Source: Prorocentrum cordatum (taxonomy: Eukaryota > Sar > Dinophyceae > Prorocentrales > Prorocentraceae). Taken from it: 64,000 bases of DNA. Under the pieces are notes generated by a model that worked only from the letters and a program-made list of their open reading frames with translations, did no database searches and was not told the origin of the DNA. The stretch's first letter is position 1. Every line of letters begins with the position of its first letter. The stretch covers positions 64,390 through 128,389 of the forward strand of contig CAUYUJ010018728.1 of assembly GCA_963575745.1 (NCBI GenBank), read 5' to 3'. Positions 19,601-28,139 of the stretch are shown here, one piece after another. The position numbers and the translations under genes were made by a program.

Positions 19601-21325
19601 GCTTCGGCTGGCGTCCACGGTGCCGTCGTGGGCAGATGCGGCAGCGACGACGGACCTGAGCGCGCTGAAGGCTTCCCATGGGCGTGCTGCAGGAGGACGT
19701 GCTACTGGATGCTGTCGAGATTGAGAGCGCCTGGGAGGCCTTGGCAGATATCCTGCGCAACCGCTGGCCCATGGCTGGGTCGGCAGCGCAATGGCCGAGC
19801 GCCAAAAAGCTCCTGCGCGATGCGGAGGATGCTCTGGCGGGCTTTACGAAGGGCCTCGAGTTGTCCAAGCGGGCGAAGGCTCGCCCGCGGCAGGCGACCG
19901 AGAGCGCGACGCAGGATGAGGCGGCGAAGATGGACTTGCGTTTGCGCTTATCCAGCACTTTTAGCCACTTGAAGGGAGAATCGGCCGTTCTGGAGCAATC
20001 GTCGCCGCTGTCCGAGAAGTACTTGACCACCGAAGACGTTGACACGTCGATGTTCAACTACTGCGTGATCGCTGGGGACTTGGCGTTGGATATGTGGACG
20101 GATCGGCGCTCTGCCCGTCCTTCTCCTCTCTCCGCGTCTTCCTCCACCTCCGTTTTCTGGTCCTCCTGCCCCTCCTCTTCCTCCTTCTCCCCCGCCCCCT
20201 CCGCGCCCCCTTTCCCCGCCTCCACCTCCTCAGCTCTTCCTGCTCCTCCCCCCCTATTCAGGCCCCCCCTGCCCCCCCCCCTTTCCTCCGCCCTTCCTGC
20301 TCCGGCCCCGCCCGGCCCCTTCCACATCCCTGCTCCTCCTCAGCAACGCCTCTTTCCTCCACGTCATCCTCCCCCTCATCCTCCTCATTATCAGTCTTCT
20401 CTGCCTCCTGTTGCCCTCCCTTGCTGCGACTGCCCGCTGCTGCTGCCAGGACCCCGTCAACTCGATCATCGGATGGATGGATGGCCCTCTCGAGGAAGCG
20501 CATTGGGGAGACTGACAGTGGGCTACTGGGCATCAGCTCGTTACTGAGACGATCGCGGCCATGGCTACGCTTCCAAAGTTGCCCACCAAGATGAAGGAGG
20601 TTGAGATCGACGGCTGCCAGCTCACTGCTACATTATTATCTGAGGCATTGGATCTGTTGAGGGTGTTGTACCTTCGCCTGGACCCTGCCACGGCGATCTC
20701 CCAGGTACCCGAGTATTTGGACAAGGTGCGCGGGGAGATCGCCGACTCACTTGAAGTCTTTCTGGGTGGCCACTCCGTCTTCGCGGCCATCACCGCGCTG
20801 CAGGAGAAGATCAAAGCGTCGCCCATGTTCGCCGACATCTCGGCCATGCTCAGCAAGAGGCTTGTCGATCGCATACAGATGTTCGTTCGCATCACGAACA
20901 GCGTGATTTCCCTGAACTACCCGAGCGATACATTCTTGCAAAGTGCGCGGGCTGATGCGATCTGCACCCGGAACGACCTCATCGGCGAGGGCTGTCTCAT
21001 CTGGGGTTCTGGATTTGATGTGACGTTGACTCAGGATGCCGTTCGGGCATTTGAGCACGCCGCGGATGCCTCGCGGCATGCTAACGATGGGCTCCGTTGG
21101 CGCATCGGGGCCATGACGGGCATCGGGTGGGCGTGGCTGCGCGCACTGCCGTTCATTAAGTGCCCCCTGGACTTCGATCAGCCCGCGGTGCAGGCGTGGC
21201 TGCAGGGCCGGGGCGCCTTGGACAAGCTGGCCACCACGGTCGATCACATGTGCCGTGCCCATGAGACCACCAGCGGCATGACCTTTTCCGACTGGGACTT
21301 GGAGTTGAAACAGCCAGGAGGATGA
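16622..21325 (+). CDS. Multi-exon gene of unknown function with Cys-rich module
   Basis: A series of protein-like blocks on the same strand begins 155 bp after the methyltransferase stop, where an ATG opens a Ser/Asp/Pro-rich frame (MSSKSDEPGTPDLGVVVSG), and ends with the stop at 21323-21325. It contains a four-Cys module (17508-17690), an Ala/Pro-rich linker followed by a basic patch (18550-18850), helical regions and a 250-residue C-terminal domain. No enzyme family is recognised. Presumed introns are pyrimidine-rich. Three apparent one-base frame changes (near 19030, 19175 and 19670) indicate indel errors or decay. It could be an independent gene, or part of the same mobile or host unit as the methyltransferase. 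Confidence 0.5.
17247..17412 (+). CDS. Exon block of the unknown gene
   Basis: Reads EEPTDLLYGRGDPSKARYGV then WGLENADQVNVMVTFEYGAK. It has a balanced composition and lies between non-coding stretches. The exact splice borders are not resolved. Confidence 0.4.
17508..17690 (+). CDS. Exon with zinc-binding-like Cys module
   Basis: After acceptor cgcctgcgag (phase 0) the frame reads VVPDGRKCGLCGRKDTELDH and later HWGLQPTGLKNRGAYCFYCM. Two CxxC pairs with an intervening Trp form a zinc-ribbon-like module. This pattern suggests nucleic-acid or protein binding, but that is inference. Confidence 0.55.
17745..17931 (+). repeat. CT-rich tract (probable intron)
   Basis: Imperfect CCT/CTCC sequence with a poly-C run, sense-strand pyrimidine-rich, between coding blocks. 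Confidence 0.6.
18053..18252 (+). CDS. Exon block, helical segment
   Basis: After a T-rich acceptor (gttgtttttgtttgag...cgcgcag) the frame reads QVIGSTRETIDELFTRRNEA, VNYFASQSATRG and VTWADIQDKVESYKKRE. It ends in phase 0 at a GTACAG donor. Confidence 0.6.
18253..18345 (+). other. Predicted GT-AG intron (93 bp)
   Basis: Starts gtacag and ends gcaccag. Both flanking exons are in phase 0, and removal joins YKKRE to VIIHHGHQRARIPGKLEWEE without a stop, whereas reading through meets TAA. Confidence 0.55.
18346..19266 (+). CDS. Large exon, Ala/Pro linker plus helical part, two frame changes
   Basis: Starts VIIHHGHQRARIPGKLEWEE and continues with an Ala-Pro-Gly linker and a Lys/Arg-rich basic patch, then LMTHLREFRESNHDEKYFAV. 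Near 19030 the sensible reading moves to another frame (VELYADSDEVQAFRKQGQEA, then HVLDIFSD). It returns at a C7 run (19173-19179) to AEVPFPAWMLQEFIAKQVEA. Both shifts are single-base and one lies in a homopolymer. Confidence 0.55.
   Translation: MIIHHGHQRARIPGKLEWEESDIETQGVATRRVHHTSASSIFEGKLDRSFAGLTSSLSAAFSRPTGEEAPIIFAEAGGAPPAAGIPPPAPGVAPAPAGPAPPNVVGGFQAAFIPVMVPQGPAEPAPSAGQAKPKAQKGKPEARPRTGRAPSSKSDSEGGARRPVGRPRVMRRQTLMTHLREFRESNHDEKYFAVPNFRRQMETALSNFANTIVPAQQLEDEVKVAQERGRRMWSCMQTATRSRLSASRDRKRPTFLKRGLKTLRSRACRMSLTFLATPPVAEVPFPAWMLQEFIAKQVEARVRMTR
19345..20098 (+). CDS. Exon block with one frame change
   Basis: Reads VDRHLWVGDGHSDEAATPDD, MSIDTVKMKISMLAQGSVDF and LRLASTVPSWADAAATTDLS. Near 19670 it moves one frame to MGVLQEDVLLDAVEIESAWE, KKLLRDAEDALAGFTKGLEL and YCVIAGDLALDMWT. 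The helical composition is continuous across the shift, so it is one exon with an indel. Confidence 0.5.
20106..20430 (+). repeat. TCC/CCT-rich tract (probable intron)
   Basis: Imperfect pyrimidine tract between the last two exon blocks. The acceptor gggcatcag at 20528-20536 opens the final exon in phase 0. Confidence 0.7.
20537..21325 (+). CDS. Final exon, C-terminal domain of the unknown gene
   Basis: Uninterrupted 262-codon frame from acceptor ...gggcatcag: LVTETIAAMATLPKLPTKMK, EYLDKVRGEIADSLEVFLGG, MLSKRLVDRIQMFVRI, HMCRAHETTSGMTFSDWDLE, stop at 21325. It is a mixed helical sequence without a recognised family. An ATG at 20561 could also be a start if this is a separate small gene. Confidence 0.6.
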   Translation, partial: LVTETIAAMATLPKLPTKMKEVEIDGCQLTATLLSEALDLLRVLYLRLDPATAISQVPEYLDKVRGEIADSLEVFLGGHSVFAAITALQEKIKASPMFADISAMLSKRLVDRIQMFVRITNSVISLNYPSDTFLQSARADAICTRNDLIGEGCLIWGSGFDVTLTQDAVRAFEHAADASRHANDGLRWRIGAMTGIGWAWLRALPFIKCPLDFDQPAVQAWLQGRGALDKLATTVDHMCRAHETTSGMTFSDWDLELKQPGG

Positions 21326-21829
21326 GGATGGGGAGGCGGAGGAGGATGAGGAGGAAGGAGGTGGGGGTGGGGGGGGTGGGTTGGGGGGGGGTGGGGGGGG
21401 GCGAGGGAAAAACATCGAGTCAAGGAAACGCAACGGCCGAAGGCAGACTGGATGGAGGAGGAGGGCGCACCAGAGAAGGATGAGACGAGCAAGGGCGGAT
21501 GGATGGAGGGATGATGGGGGGGGGGAGGAACGTGGAGGAGGGATCGCTCGATGAATGGCGATGCGGTAGACTTGGGGGTCCTTGGCTGAGCTGTGCGGGG
21601 GGGGGGGCTGAAGAATCGCTGGAACAGGGTCACCCCCCCCTCCTCCTTGGACGCCCCCCCTCTTGGCCGTTCCCGAAGATCGCTGGGATGCCACCCTTCT
21701 CGGAGGGAGGAGCGGCGGCACCAACGCCACCAGGGGGGGCCGCCTCCAGCGAGGCCCACGGCGCCTCCCTGGGCAGGAGGCTGGGGATGCCTCGAGCGAG
21801 ATGGGGGGGACCACGCCACTAGGGTGAAG
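21326..21829. other. No gene; G-rich intergenic DNA
   Basis: Poly-G and GGA/GGGGG runs follow the stop. Nothing coding is recognised. Confidence 0.5.
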
Positions 21830-22045
21830 TCGGACCTGTCCCCCTACAGGGGGATTCCGACGAAAAATATGAGATACCTCAAAAGTAGCCCAAGCATACT
21901 CCAAACATGGCCTGGGGGCTATGTCTTGCGTATCGTTCGACCATGTTGGTGCATTTGTGAGGTTTTTATTTATTTATTTATATATATATATAGATTAAAA
22001 AAAAAAATCTTTCGTCGAAAATCCCCCTGGTAGGGGGACGGGCCC
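21830..22045. mobile_element. Family G TIR element (216 bp)
   Basis: The left end reads tcggacctgtccccctacag then ggggattccgacgaaa. The right end is its imperfect inverse (tttcgtcgaaaatccccctg...gggggacgggccc). The interior is AT-rich with TTTA and TA repeats. A partial relative of the left part lies at 23802-23890. Confidence 0.7.
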
Positions 22046-22060
22046 TATGTTGGCCACGAA

Positions 22061-22140
22061 CAATGTTCCGGACGTTCCGGACATGCTCCGGACAAGAAGT
22101 TGTTTTGGATAATTTGTTCTGGACATTTGCTCCGGACAAC
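22061..22140. repeat. TTCCGGAC palindromic cluster
   Basis: The motif ttccggac/gctccggac/ttctggac recurs five to six times in 80 bp. The TCCGGA core is palindromic. Confidence 0.6.
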
Positions 22141-22454
22141 TGTTGGAATTGACGTCCTTGGGGGCCGCGCGAGCGCCCTCGGCCTGGAGCCACTATGGGA
22201 GTCTTTCGCGACCCAGAAACGTACAATTCGGGGCCCGCCGGCTCCGCATCATTTGAAATCTACGTCCCTGGGCGGGCCCGGCGCGACATGACACTGGGGA
22301 GACCCCCCGTTGCTTCTCGCACCTCCTCGCCCCGGTGGTCTTGCCGTCGCCGATCCCTGCCCCCGCCCCGCGACACCGTCGCAGGCGTGCCGCCCCGGTG
22401 TGCCGCGGGCGCTCCCATGGCGAAGGAAAGCGCACACCCGCAACTTGCCCATAC

Positions 22455-23169
22455 TCGTCCTCCTCCTCATCGTCCTCTTCCTCCTCCTCCTCCTCCTCCT
22501 CCTCTTCCTCCTCCTCCTCCCCCTCCTCCTCCTCCTCCTCCTCCTCCTCCTCCTCCTCCTCCTCCTCCTCCTCCTCCTCCTCCTCCTCGCTCCCCTCCTC
22601 CTCCCCCCCTCCTCCTCCTCCTCTCCCTCCTCCTCCCCCTCTTCTCTCCCCGTCCCCCCCTTCCCCTTCCCCATCCTCCACTTCCTCCTTTCCCTTCCCC
22701 TCCCCTTCCTCCCCCTCCTCCTCCTCATCCCCCTCCTTCCTCCTTCCTCCTCCTCCTCCTCCTTCCTCCTCTTCCTCCTCCTCCTCCTCCTCCTGCTCCT
22801 TCCCCTCCTCCTCCTCCTCTCTCCTCCTCCTCCTCCTCCTCCTCCTCCTCCTCCTCCTCCCCCTCCTCCTTCTCCTCCTCCTCCTCTCCTCCTCCTGTTC
22901 CTCCTCCTCCTCCTCCTCATCCTCCTTCTCTCCTCCTCCTCCCCCTCCTCCTCCACCCTCCTCATCCTCCACCTCCTCTTCCTTCCTCCTCCTCGGGTTC
23001 CCCTTCCCAGAAGCCAGATGCGCACTGGGCATGGAAGAGGATCTCCCCTCTTCCTCCTCCTCCTCCTCCTCCTCCTCCTCCTCCTCCTCCTCCTCCTCAT
23101 CCTCCTCATCCTCCTCCTCCTCCTCCTCCTCCTCCTCCTCCTCCTCCTCCTCCTCCTCCTCCTCCTCGA
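22455..23169 (+). repeat. Long TCC microsatellite tract
   Basis: About 0.7 kb of TCC/CTCC units with one 60-bp interruption near 23000-23045 that includes 'gccagatgcgcactgggcatgg'. A similar interruption occurs in the GGA tract at about 27715-27770 on the opposite strand. The very long frames over it are low-complexity. Confidence 0.9.
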
Positions 23170-23305
23170 GTAGGGGGGTTCGTGGGGAGGAGAACTGGCT
23201 ATGGGCATGGGCGCGGGTTGTCGGACCCTGGGGAACGCTCCCGTTCGAGCGGGGCCCCCCATCCGACAGCACGCACCCGTAGCCCTCTCCGACCCCCTGA
23301 TGAAC

Positions 23306-23453
23306 ACAGTGCCGTTTTTAGTGCATGCTCCGCGTGCGGATCATGTATTAAAAGTGCAGGAATGCAGTGCTAAAAGCAACGATGAGGTCATGCACAAAGT
23401 TATGCATCAATTCGTCATGTATTACAAATCCCATATTTAAAACATCCCATGTT
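23306..23453 (+). repeat. Dispersed repeat R2, copy 2 (interrupted)
   Basis: 'cgtgcggatcatgtatta', 'aaagcaacgatgaggtcatg' and 'aacatcccatgt' match copy 1. Its last part (tattaaaaactgcc, 23636-23649) lies on the other side of the element 23454-23635. Confidence 0.7.
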
Positions 23454-23635
23454 CTCCAGATCTCGTAATAAAAGGGAGGGGGTCTGGACCCTCCAAGACA
23501 AGCCATTTCAGACCCCCCCCCCGTGGGAGAACCCTCCAAAACATCGTCCCCAGACCCCCCCAGGCCCTCCAAGATAGCCTGGAAGAGACCCCCCCCCGAA
23601 ATGAGACCCCCTCCCTTTTATTACGAAATCTGGAG
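23454..23635. mobile_element. Family F TIR element, complete copy (182 bp)
   Basis: The ends are ctccagatctcgtaataaaa and its inverse (ttttattacgaaatctggag), continuing into gggagggggtct. It splits repeat R2 exactly within 'catcccatgt/tattaaaa', which is contiguous at 6118-6140. A half copy lies at 48048-48115. Confidence 0.8.
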
Positions 23636-23746
23636 TATTAAAAACTGCCAGGAGGAGCGGCCCGCCACGCTGCGAGAGGCCAGGGCCACAGCCGTTGTGC
23701 CCACGGCCCGCGCGGGAGCCCCCCTGCCCTCTGCCAGTGCGCAGGA

Positions 23747-23990
23747 GCGGCCTTCGCCGCGGGGACCTCTTGGGGTGCGGGCCCACAGCTGCGGGCAATA
23801 CTAAGTCGGGCCTGTGCCCCTACAGGGGGATCTTCGACGGAAAATACAAAGTACTCAAAAACAGTGAAGAAATAGTCCAAACATAGTCTGGGGATTATTT
23901 TTGGAGTATTTTGTTGACCTCGTTGGAGTATTTTTGGGCGGCCTTTGCCGCAGGGGCCCTCTGGTGCGGGCCCACAGCTGCGGGCAATAC
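23747..23990. repeat. 53-55 bp imperfect direct repeats flanking a G-family fragment
   Basis: gcggccttcgccgcggggac...gcgggcaatac (23747-23801) recurs at 23938-23990. Between them lies agtcgggcctgtgcccctac, related to family G, and an AT-rich part (agtactcaaaa, ccaaacatagtctgggg). Confidence 0.65.
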
Positions 23991-24062
23991 TTTTCAAGCA
24001 GTGGCGAAGCGTCCCGTGCCTATAGCCCCACCAAACGATGTTCTGAGAGCTGTTTGTGGTTC

Positions 24063-24187
24063 CCACGAGATGTTCTTAGGACCTTTCTGGCTGGGGCTGT
24101 CTTGTTTTTTTCACACATAAGGTTTGTGTTCTAAGAACATTGTTTTTGTTCTTAGAACATCTTTGGGTTCTAAGAACAGTTCGTGGT
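24063..24187. repeat. GTTCTTAGAAC/GTTCTAAGAAC inverted-motif cluster
   Basis: Alternating forms (gttcttaggac, gttctaagaac, gttcttagaac, gttctaagaac) occur about every 20-25 bp after a related agatgttctt. Each is close to a perfect palindrome. Confidence 0.65.
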
Positions 24188-24782
24188 ATTACTATAGGAG
24201 TGCCGGGACGGTCGGTCCCTGCTCAAACTTTTGTTGATCCATATGCGGAGCATCTTGGACTATCTTGCAGGGGGGTGCGCCGCGAAGCCGAGGCGCATTG
24301 GACGTCGACGAGAATCGAGCCTCTACGGGCCACATCCGTATCCGCACCCCGCACGTCTCGGCTCTTGGGGGGGATGGGAGCTCGAAGCTCCAAGCTGCAC
24401 CGGATCTGAACACAATTCCCAATTCCACATTCTGCTCACGTTTCATATTTGTTGTCTGGCTGGTAGTCGAATTGTACACCCATGCCCTGCACAGGGCCGA
24501 GCAGCCGACAGGCATGCTCGCGTGGTTCGCTCGCTCGCTCGCCAGAGGTGTCCCCATGGCAGTGGCTTGCGCGCGTGGAGCTGGCCGCCCCGTGGACCCC
24601 TAAAGCCGCGCTGCAAACGTCGTCCTTGCCTAGGGTCACTCGTATGTCGGACGGGGCTGGGACGAGGATAAATCCGTTCCAGAGCATTCCGGAACGCTTT
24701 CAGAGCGTTCCAGATCGCTCTGAGAAGGCCGTGGCGCCTAAGACATCAACCAAAGCCGCCGGATCTCGGAGAAGATGCTCGA
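24188..24782. other. No gene recognised
   Basis: Contains gctcgctcgctcgc and an 'agagcattccggaacgct' palindrome cluster (24675-24725) also seen at 25850-25900. No ORF is credible. Confidence 0.45.
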
Positions 24783-24964
24783 TTTGTCGGGGGTGGACAG
24801 ACCGCCTACCCTGACACGTCGATTGAGGAATTGGCTGTTTTCGGTTCGCGAGAGGGCGTCGCGGCCGTCATTTTTGCGGGTTCAGGTCCGTCGGTGTCGG
24901 TCCCAGGCCGTTTCTATTCAGGGGAGGTTTACTAAAGGGATGTTTGTCCACCCCCGAATTTGTC
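24783..24964. mobile_element. Family I TIR element, copy 1 (about 182 bp)
   Basis: The ends are gtcgggggtggacag and its inverse (gtccacccccgaat). The interior includes 'tgacacgtcgat', 'ttcggttcgcgagagggcg' and 'tttactaaaggga'. Copy 2 lies at 47593-47775. Confidence 0.7.
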
Positions 24965-24997
24965 CTTTCCCGATGCTATCCCCCTCCTGGCGTCGTC

Positions 24998-25353
24998 CTA
25001 CAGTGCCGTTTTGAATACACGCTCCGCGTGCGGATCATGTATTAAACACGCAGGGATTCAGTATTAAAACCAGCGATGAGTTTATGCACTGATTTATTAG
25101 TCATTTAATCATGTACGGTAGGTTCGTGTCGTGTCGACCGGCGGCGACCCTGCCAGTGGCGTTCAACCTTGAACGCCGCGGGCGACCCAGAATCGTTCGA
25201 TGTGGAACGATTTGGACGTTTCTGAAATGGCCGATCGTTCAAGGTTGAATGATCCCCAAGGTGTCAGGAACCAACGCCGGGGTCGACAAGACACGAACTT
25301 GCCGCACTGAAAATCCCATCTTTAAAAAATCCTATGTATATGAAACACTGCCC
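24998..25353 (+). repeat. Dispersed repeat R2, copy 3, split by family A element
   Basis: The left part ends 'gtcatttaatcatg' and the right part resumes 'aaaatcccatc...tatgtatatgaaacactgccctg'. The insertion is 25114-25304. Confidence 0.65.
25114..25304. mobile_element. Family A TIR element, copy 2
   Basis: The ends tacggtaggttcgtgtcgtg and inverted cgaacttgccgca match copy 1 at 3459-3650. The internal palindrome cgttcaaccttgaacg is well preserved here. It interrupts repeat R2. Confidence 0.75.
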
Positions 25354-25440
25354 TGTGCAGAGCCGCGCGCCGGGGGTCGCTCCTGCCCGGGGCAGGGCCG
25401 CCTGCGATGCGGTGCGACGCGTTGCGCCTCGCGAGCGGGG

Positions 25441-25662
25441 CTCCCTCCTCCCTCCTCCCTCCTCCCTCTCCCTCCTCCCTCCTCCCTCCTCCTCCTCCCT
25501 CCCTCCTCCTCCTCCTCCTCCTCCTCCTCCTCCTCCTCCTCCTCCTCCTCCTCCTCCTCCTCCTCCTCCTCCTCCTCCTCCTCCTCCTCCTCCTCCTCCT
25601 CCTCCTCCTCCTCCTCCTCCTCCTCCTCCCCCCTCCTCCTCCTCCTCCTCCTCCTCCTCCTC
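25441..25662 (+). repeat. TCC microsatellite
   Basis: Nearly pure TCC for about 160 bp, with CCTCCCT variants at its left. Confidence 0.95.
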
Positions 25663-25754
25663 CGCGCATCCGGCGCGATGCGGTTTGGCTCGATTCACCA
25701 GCATCGACCAGTACCGGGCCGGACGAAGGGGGGGGATTGGGAAAGGGGGGGTTA

Positions 25755-25927
25755 TCAAACGTCGCGAAGATCGGGACAAAGTCGGATCGGGATAACTCGA
25801 AATCTCTGAGAATCGGCGGGTTTGGGGGATGTATTGGGCGCCGCGGCCGCTCCAGAGCGTTCCGGAACGCTCTGAGAGCGCTCCGGAACGCTCTGGAGCG
25901 ATTTATCCCGATCTTAGCCATGTTTTA
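25755..25927. mobile_element. Family D TIR element (173 bp) with GGTTA duplication
   Basis: Flanked by ggtta at 25750-25754 and 25928-25932; the empty site has one ggtta (4725-4729). The ends are imperfectly inverted (gcgaagatcgggacaaagtc / ttatcccgatcttagccatg). The interior holds the aacgctctgagagcgctccg palindrome cluster. Confidence 0.8.
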
Positions 25928-26032
25928 GGTTACGAAATTTGCTGCATGCAGCTGGTTTCGGCCCCACCGAGGGGCCCATTCCTCGATGCATAGCCGCCTC
26001 CGGCGCCGGGAGGCGCCAGGATAATCAGCTAC

Positions 26033-26198
26033 TCACCACCCACCAAACCACCCCAACCCAACCCGAAGGCCTCAATTTGCCCTCCATTTCCAGTGGGGGG
26101 GGGGTCGGGAAACGTCGAAAAAACACATGTGGAACCCTTACCCCCCCCAACCCGAAATTCGGATCTTCGGGTTGGGTTGGGGTGGTCTGGCAGGTAGT
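26033..26198. mobile_element. Family E TIR element (166 bp) with CAGCTAC duplication
   Basis: Flanked by cagctac at 26026-26032 and 26199-26205; the empty site has one copy (4813-4819). The TIRs share accaccccaacccaacccga, with an imperfect outer part. Confidence 0.85.
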
Positions 26199-26461
26199 CA
26201 GCTACGTGAGGTGATTCTCCCCCCCCCCCCCTTTGCTATCCTCCCCCTTTCGCCCGGCCCGACAGTCGAGGGCCACATGCGAACCCTGGCCCTACACCTT
26301 AGGCGATGCTTAAGAAAACCTAAGTTTTCGGCCATAGTCTCGATTATTCTTAATATTTCAATGTAAATCTTAAGGTTTTAATGGAAACGTTGGGTTTTTA
26401 TTCAAGTTCTGAGACTATGAATTTCTTAACCCATGATTTCTTAAGCATTTCGCAGGGTGTA

Positions 26462-26591
26462 CCCCCCACGATTTCCGATGGGGAGGGTGGGATTCACTCC
26501 GTTCGGGAGCTCCCGAGCGAGGGGAACCTGCCCGGGAGCTCCCGAGCGAGGTGAGCCTGCCCCACCCTCCCCCCTCGGAAATCGCGGGGGG
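26462..26591. mobile_element. Family J inverted-repeat element (130 bp)
   Basis: The ends are ccccccacgatttccg and inverted cggaaatcgcgggggg, then gaggg/ccctc. The middle has two direct copies of gggagctcccgagcgagg. Confidence 0.65.
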
Positions 26592-26597
26592 CAGGGG

Positions 26598-26980
26598 CAC
26601 AGTGCCGTGTCTCATCCGTGCTCCGCGTGCGGATCGTGCATCAGACAGACAGGGATTCAGCAGAAAACTCGCAGGCGATTTTTCTCCCCCAATCCCCGAG
26701 TTTCGCCCAAAAAGTTTGGCCGCTCAGAAAAATGGAAAAACCCTGGGATACACCCCAAGGGGGCTATTCGGACGCACCCCTATCGAGGATGGGCACCCCC
26801 CCATCGTATATCCCAGGGTTGGGCCCCAAATTTCTGGTCCATTCGGAAACCCCACGAAGCCTGGGATAGGGGTCGACGTATCCCTTGTTAAAAACAACGA
26901 TGAGTTCCTGCACGAGTTTATTCATACACGAATCATGCATTACAAATCCTATGTGTTTAAAAAAAGCCTATGGGTTGAAG
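26598..26980 (+). repeat. Dispersed repeat R2, copy 4 (interrupted)
   Basis: 'cagtgccgtgtctcatccgt', 'gctccgcgtgcggatcgtgc' and 'gggattcagcaga' on the left, and 'ttaaaaacaacgatgagttc', 'aatcatgcattacaaatcc' on the right (from 26886). About 220 bp of other sequence (26660-26885) separates them. Confidence 0.65.
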
Positions 26981-27114
26981 AGCTGCCCCGCAGGCTCCGC
27001 GTGCGGCCCCCTGAGCAGGACCAGCTGGAGCCGGGCGCGGCGCTCTGGGCGCGATCCGCTTCGGAGCGGCTCGCCGGCCACCCGCACCGAGATCCCGATC
27101 CGACGCCCGATGGT

Positions 27115-27260
27115 CAGGAGGGAAAAAACACACAGACTCAATTAACCGTCGATTCCCCAGAAAATATGGGAACATATGGGAATTGGGCGGGAAGACGAAA
27201 ATCCAGAAAATATAGGAAAATATGGGGGTTTCATTTTATGTGTGTATTTATTTAATCGCT
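27115..27260 (+). repeat. Dispersed repeat R3, copy 2
   Basis: 'gaaaaaacacacagac', 'accgtcgattccccagaaaa' and 'gggaagacgaaaatccagaa' align with 5755 and 45266. It ends in 'tgtgtgtatttattt', as does the copy at 45266. Confidence 0.7.
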
Positions 27261-27279
27261 TCGTTCATGCCGCCGGCCC

Positions 27280-27410
27280 TGGAGCCCTCTTTAGGGCCTC
27301 TTGGGGGCATCTTGGGGACCTCTTGGGAGTCTCTTGGGGCTCCTTGGCGGCGTTTTGGAGGCCCCCAGGGCCTCTTGGGGGGCTCTTGGGGGTAGTCGAT
27401 TGCGGCTCCC
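27280..27410 (+). repeat. CTCTTGGGG-type minisatellite
   Basis: Units such as 'gggcctcttgg' and 'ggcatcttggggacctcttg' recur about every 9-15 bp. Composition resembles the minisatellite in each unit of the tandem array (for example 35600-35880). Confidence 0.65.
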
Positions 27411-27775
27411 CCCTCGGAGGCCACGATCCTCGTGAGGGGTGTCGAAAAATACCCTCCCCTGGAGTGGTCTGGTGGCTTCTCCCGGGCTTCTCTCGGGACC
27501 TTGCCGGGGTACTTTTCGTCCGGGGGCCCCCAGGGGCCGCTCCGCGCGCGCGAACTAGAAATATTGTGAACAAGTTACCGGAGATCTTAGCACGCCTCTG
27601 GCCCGTTGGGCCGGCGAATTTGTGTGTGTCCCAGGGCCCCTTCAGATGTCGCGGCTCGTGCTGGCCGGGAAGGAGCGCCGCGAGGCCCAAGGCGCACCGG
27701 ATGCGGCTGGAGGTCGGGCTCTTCTGGGGCCCCGACCCTCGTCCATGCCCAGTGCGCCTCTGGCTTCTGGGGACG
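27411..27775. other. No gene recognised
   Basis: Unique GC-rich DNA. A frame that stays open into the GGA/TCC tracts is not supported. Confidence 0.4.
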
Positions 27776-27931
27776 GGGAAGAGGAGGAGGAGGAGGAAGG
27801 GGAGGAGGAGGAGGAGGGGGAGGAGGAGGGAGAAGGAGGAGGAGGAGGAGGAGGGAGAGGAGGAGGGAGAAGAGGAGGAGGAGGGAGGAGGAGGACGAGG
27901 AGGAGAAGGAGGAGGAGGAGGAGGAGGAGGC
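27776..27931 (+). repeat. GGA tract (pairs with a TCC tract 200 bp away)
   Basis: GGA repeats, followed at 28140-28372 by TCC repeats. The two are complementary and could form a long hairpin. Confidence 0.9.
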
Positions 27932-28139
27932 CGGGCCGCCTGGGCCCGAGGCTCCAGGACGCACCGGCTGTGGATAGGACCGCTGCCCGCGCTCGCGGCC
28001 GCGGCGAGGAGAGCAACCCGACCATCCCGACCCTGCGACAGGCGTGCGGGGCGGGCCCCGGCGCGGCCCTCGGCCTCCAGGGGTGGCCCCTCGACGCTCG
28101 GCCCTCCCAGCCGCCTCCAGGCTCCTCCAGGCTCCTCCA

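Larger units (their letters stand above)
25716..26262. mobile_element. Family C TIR element, copy 2, carrying two nested insertions
   Basis: It matches copy 1 (4691-4871) in three segments: 25716-25754, 25928-26032 and 26199-26262. The gaps are the elements D (25755-25927) and E (26033-26198). Confidence 0.8.

Noticed and set aside
22193-23373. Long Glu-, Arg-, Pro- and Ser-rich frames on both strands
   Set aside because: They are all six-frame readings of a TCC microsatellite. The absence of stops is a property of the repeat.
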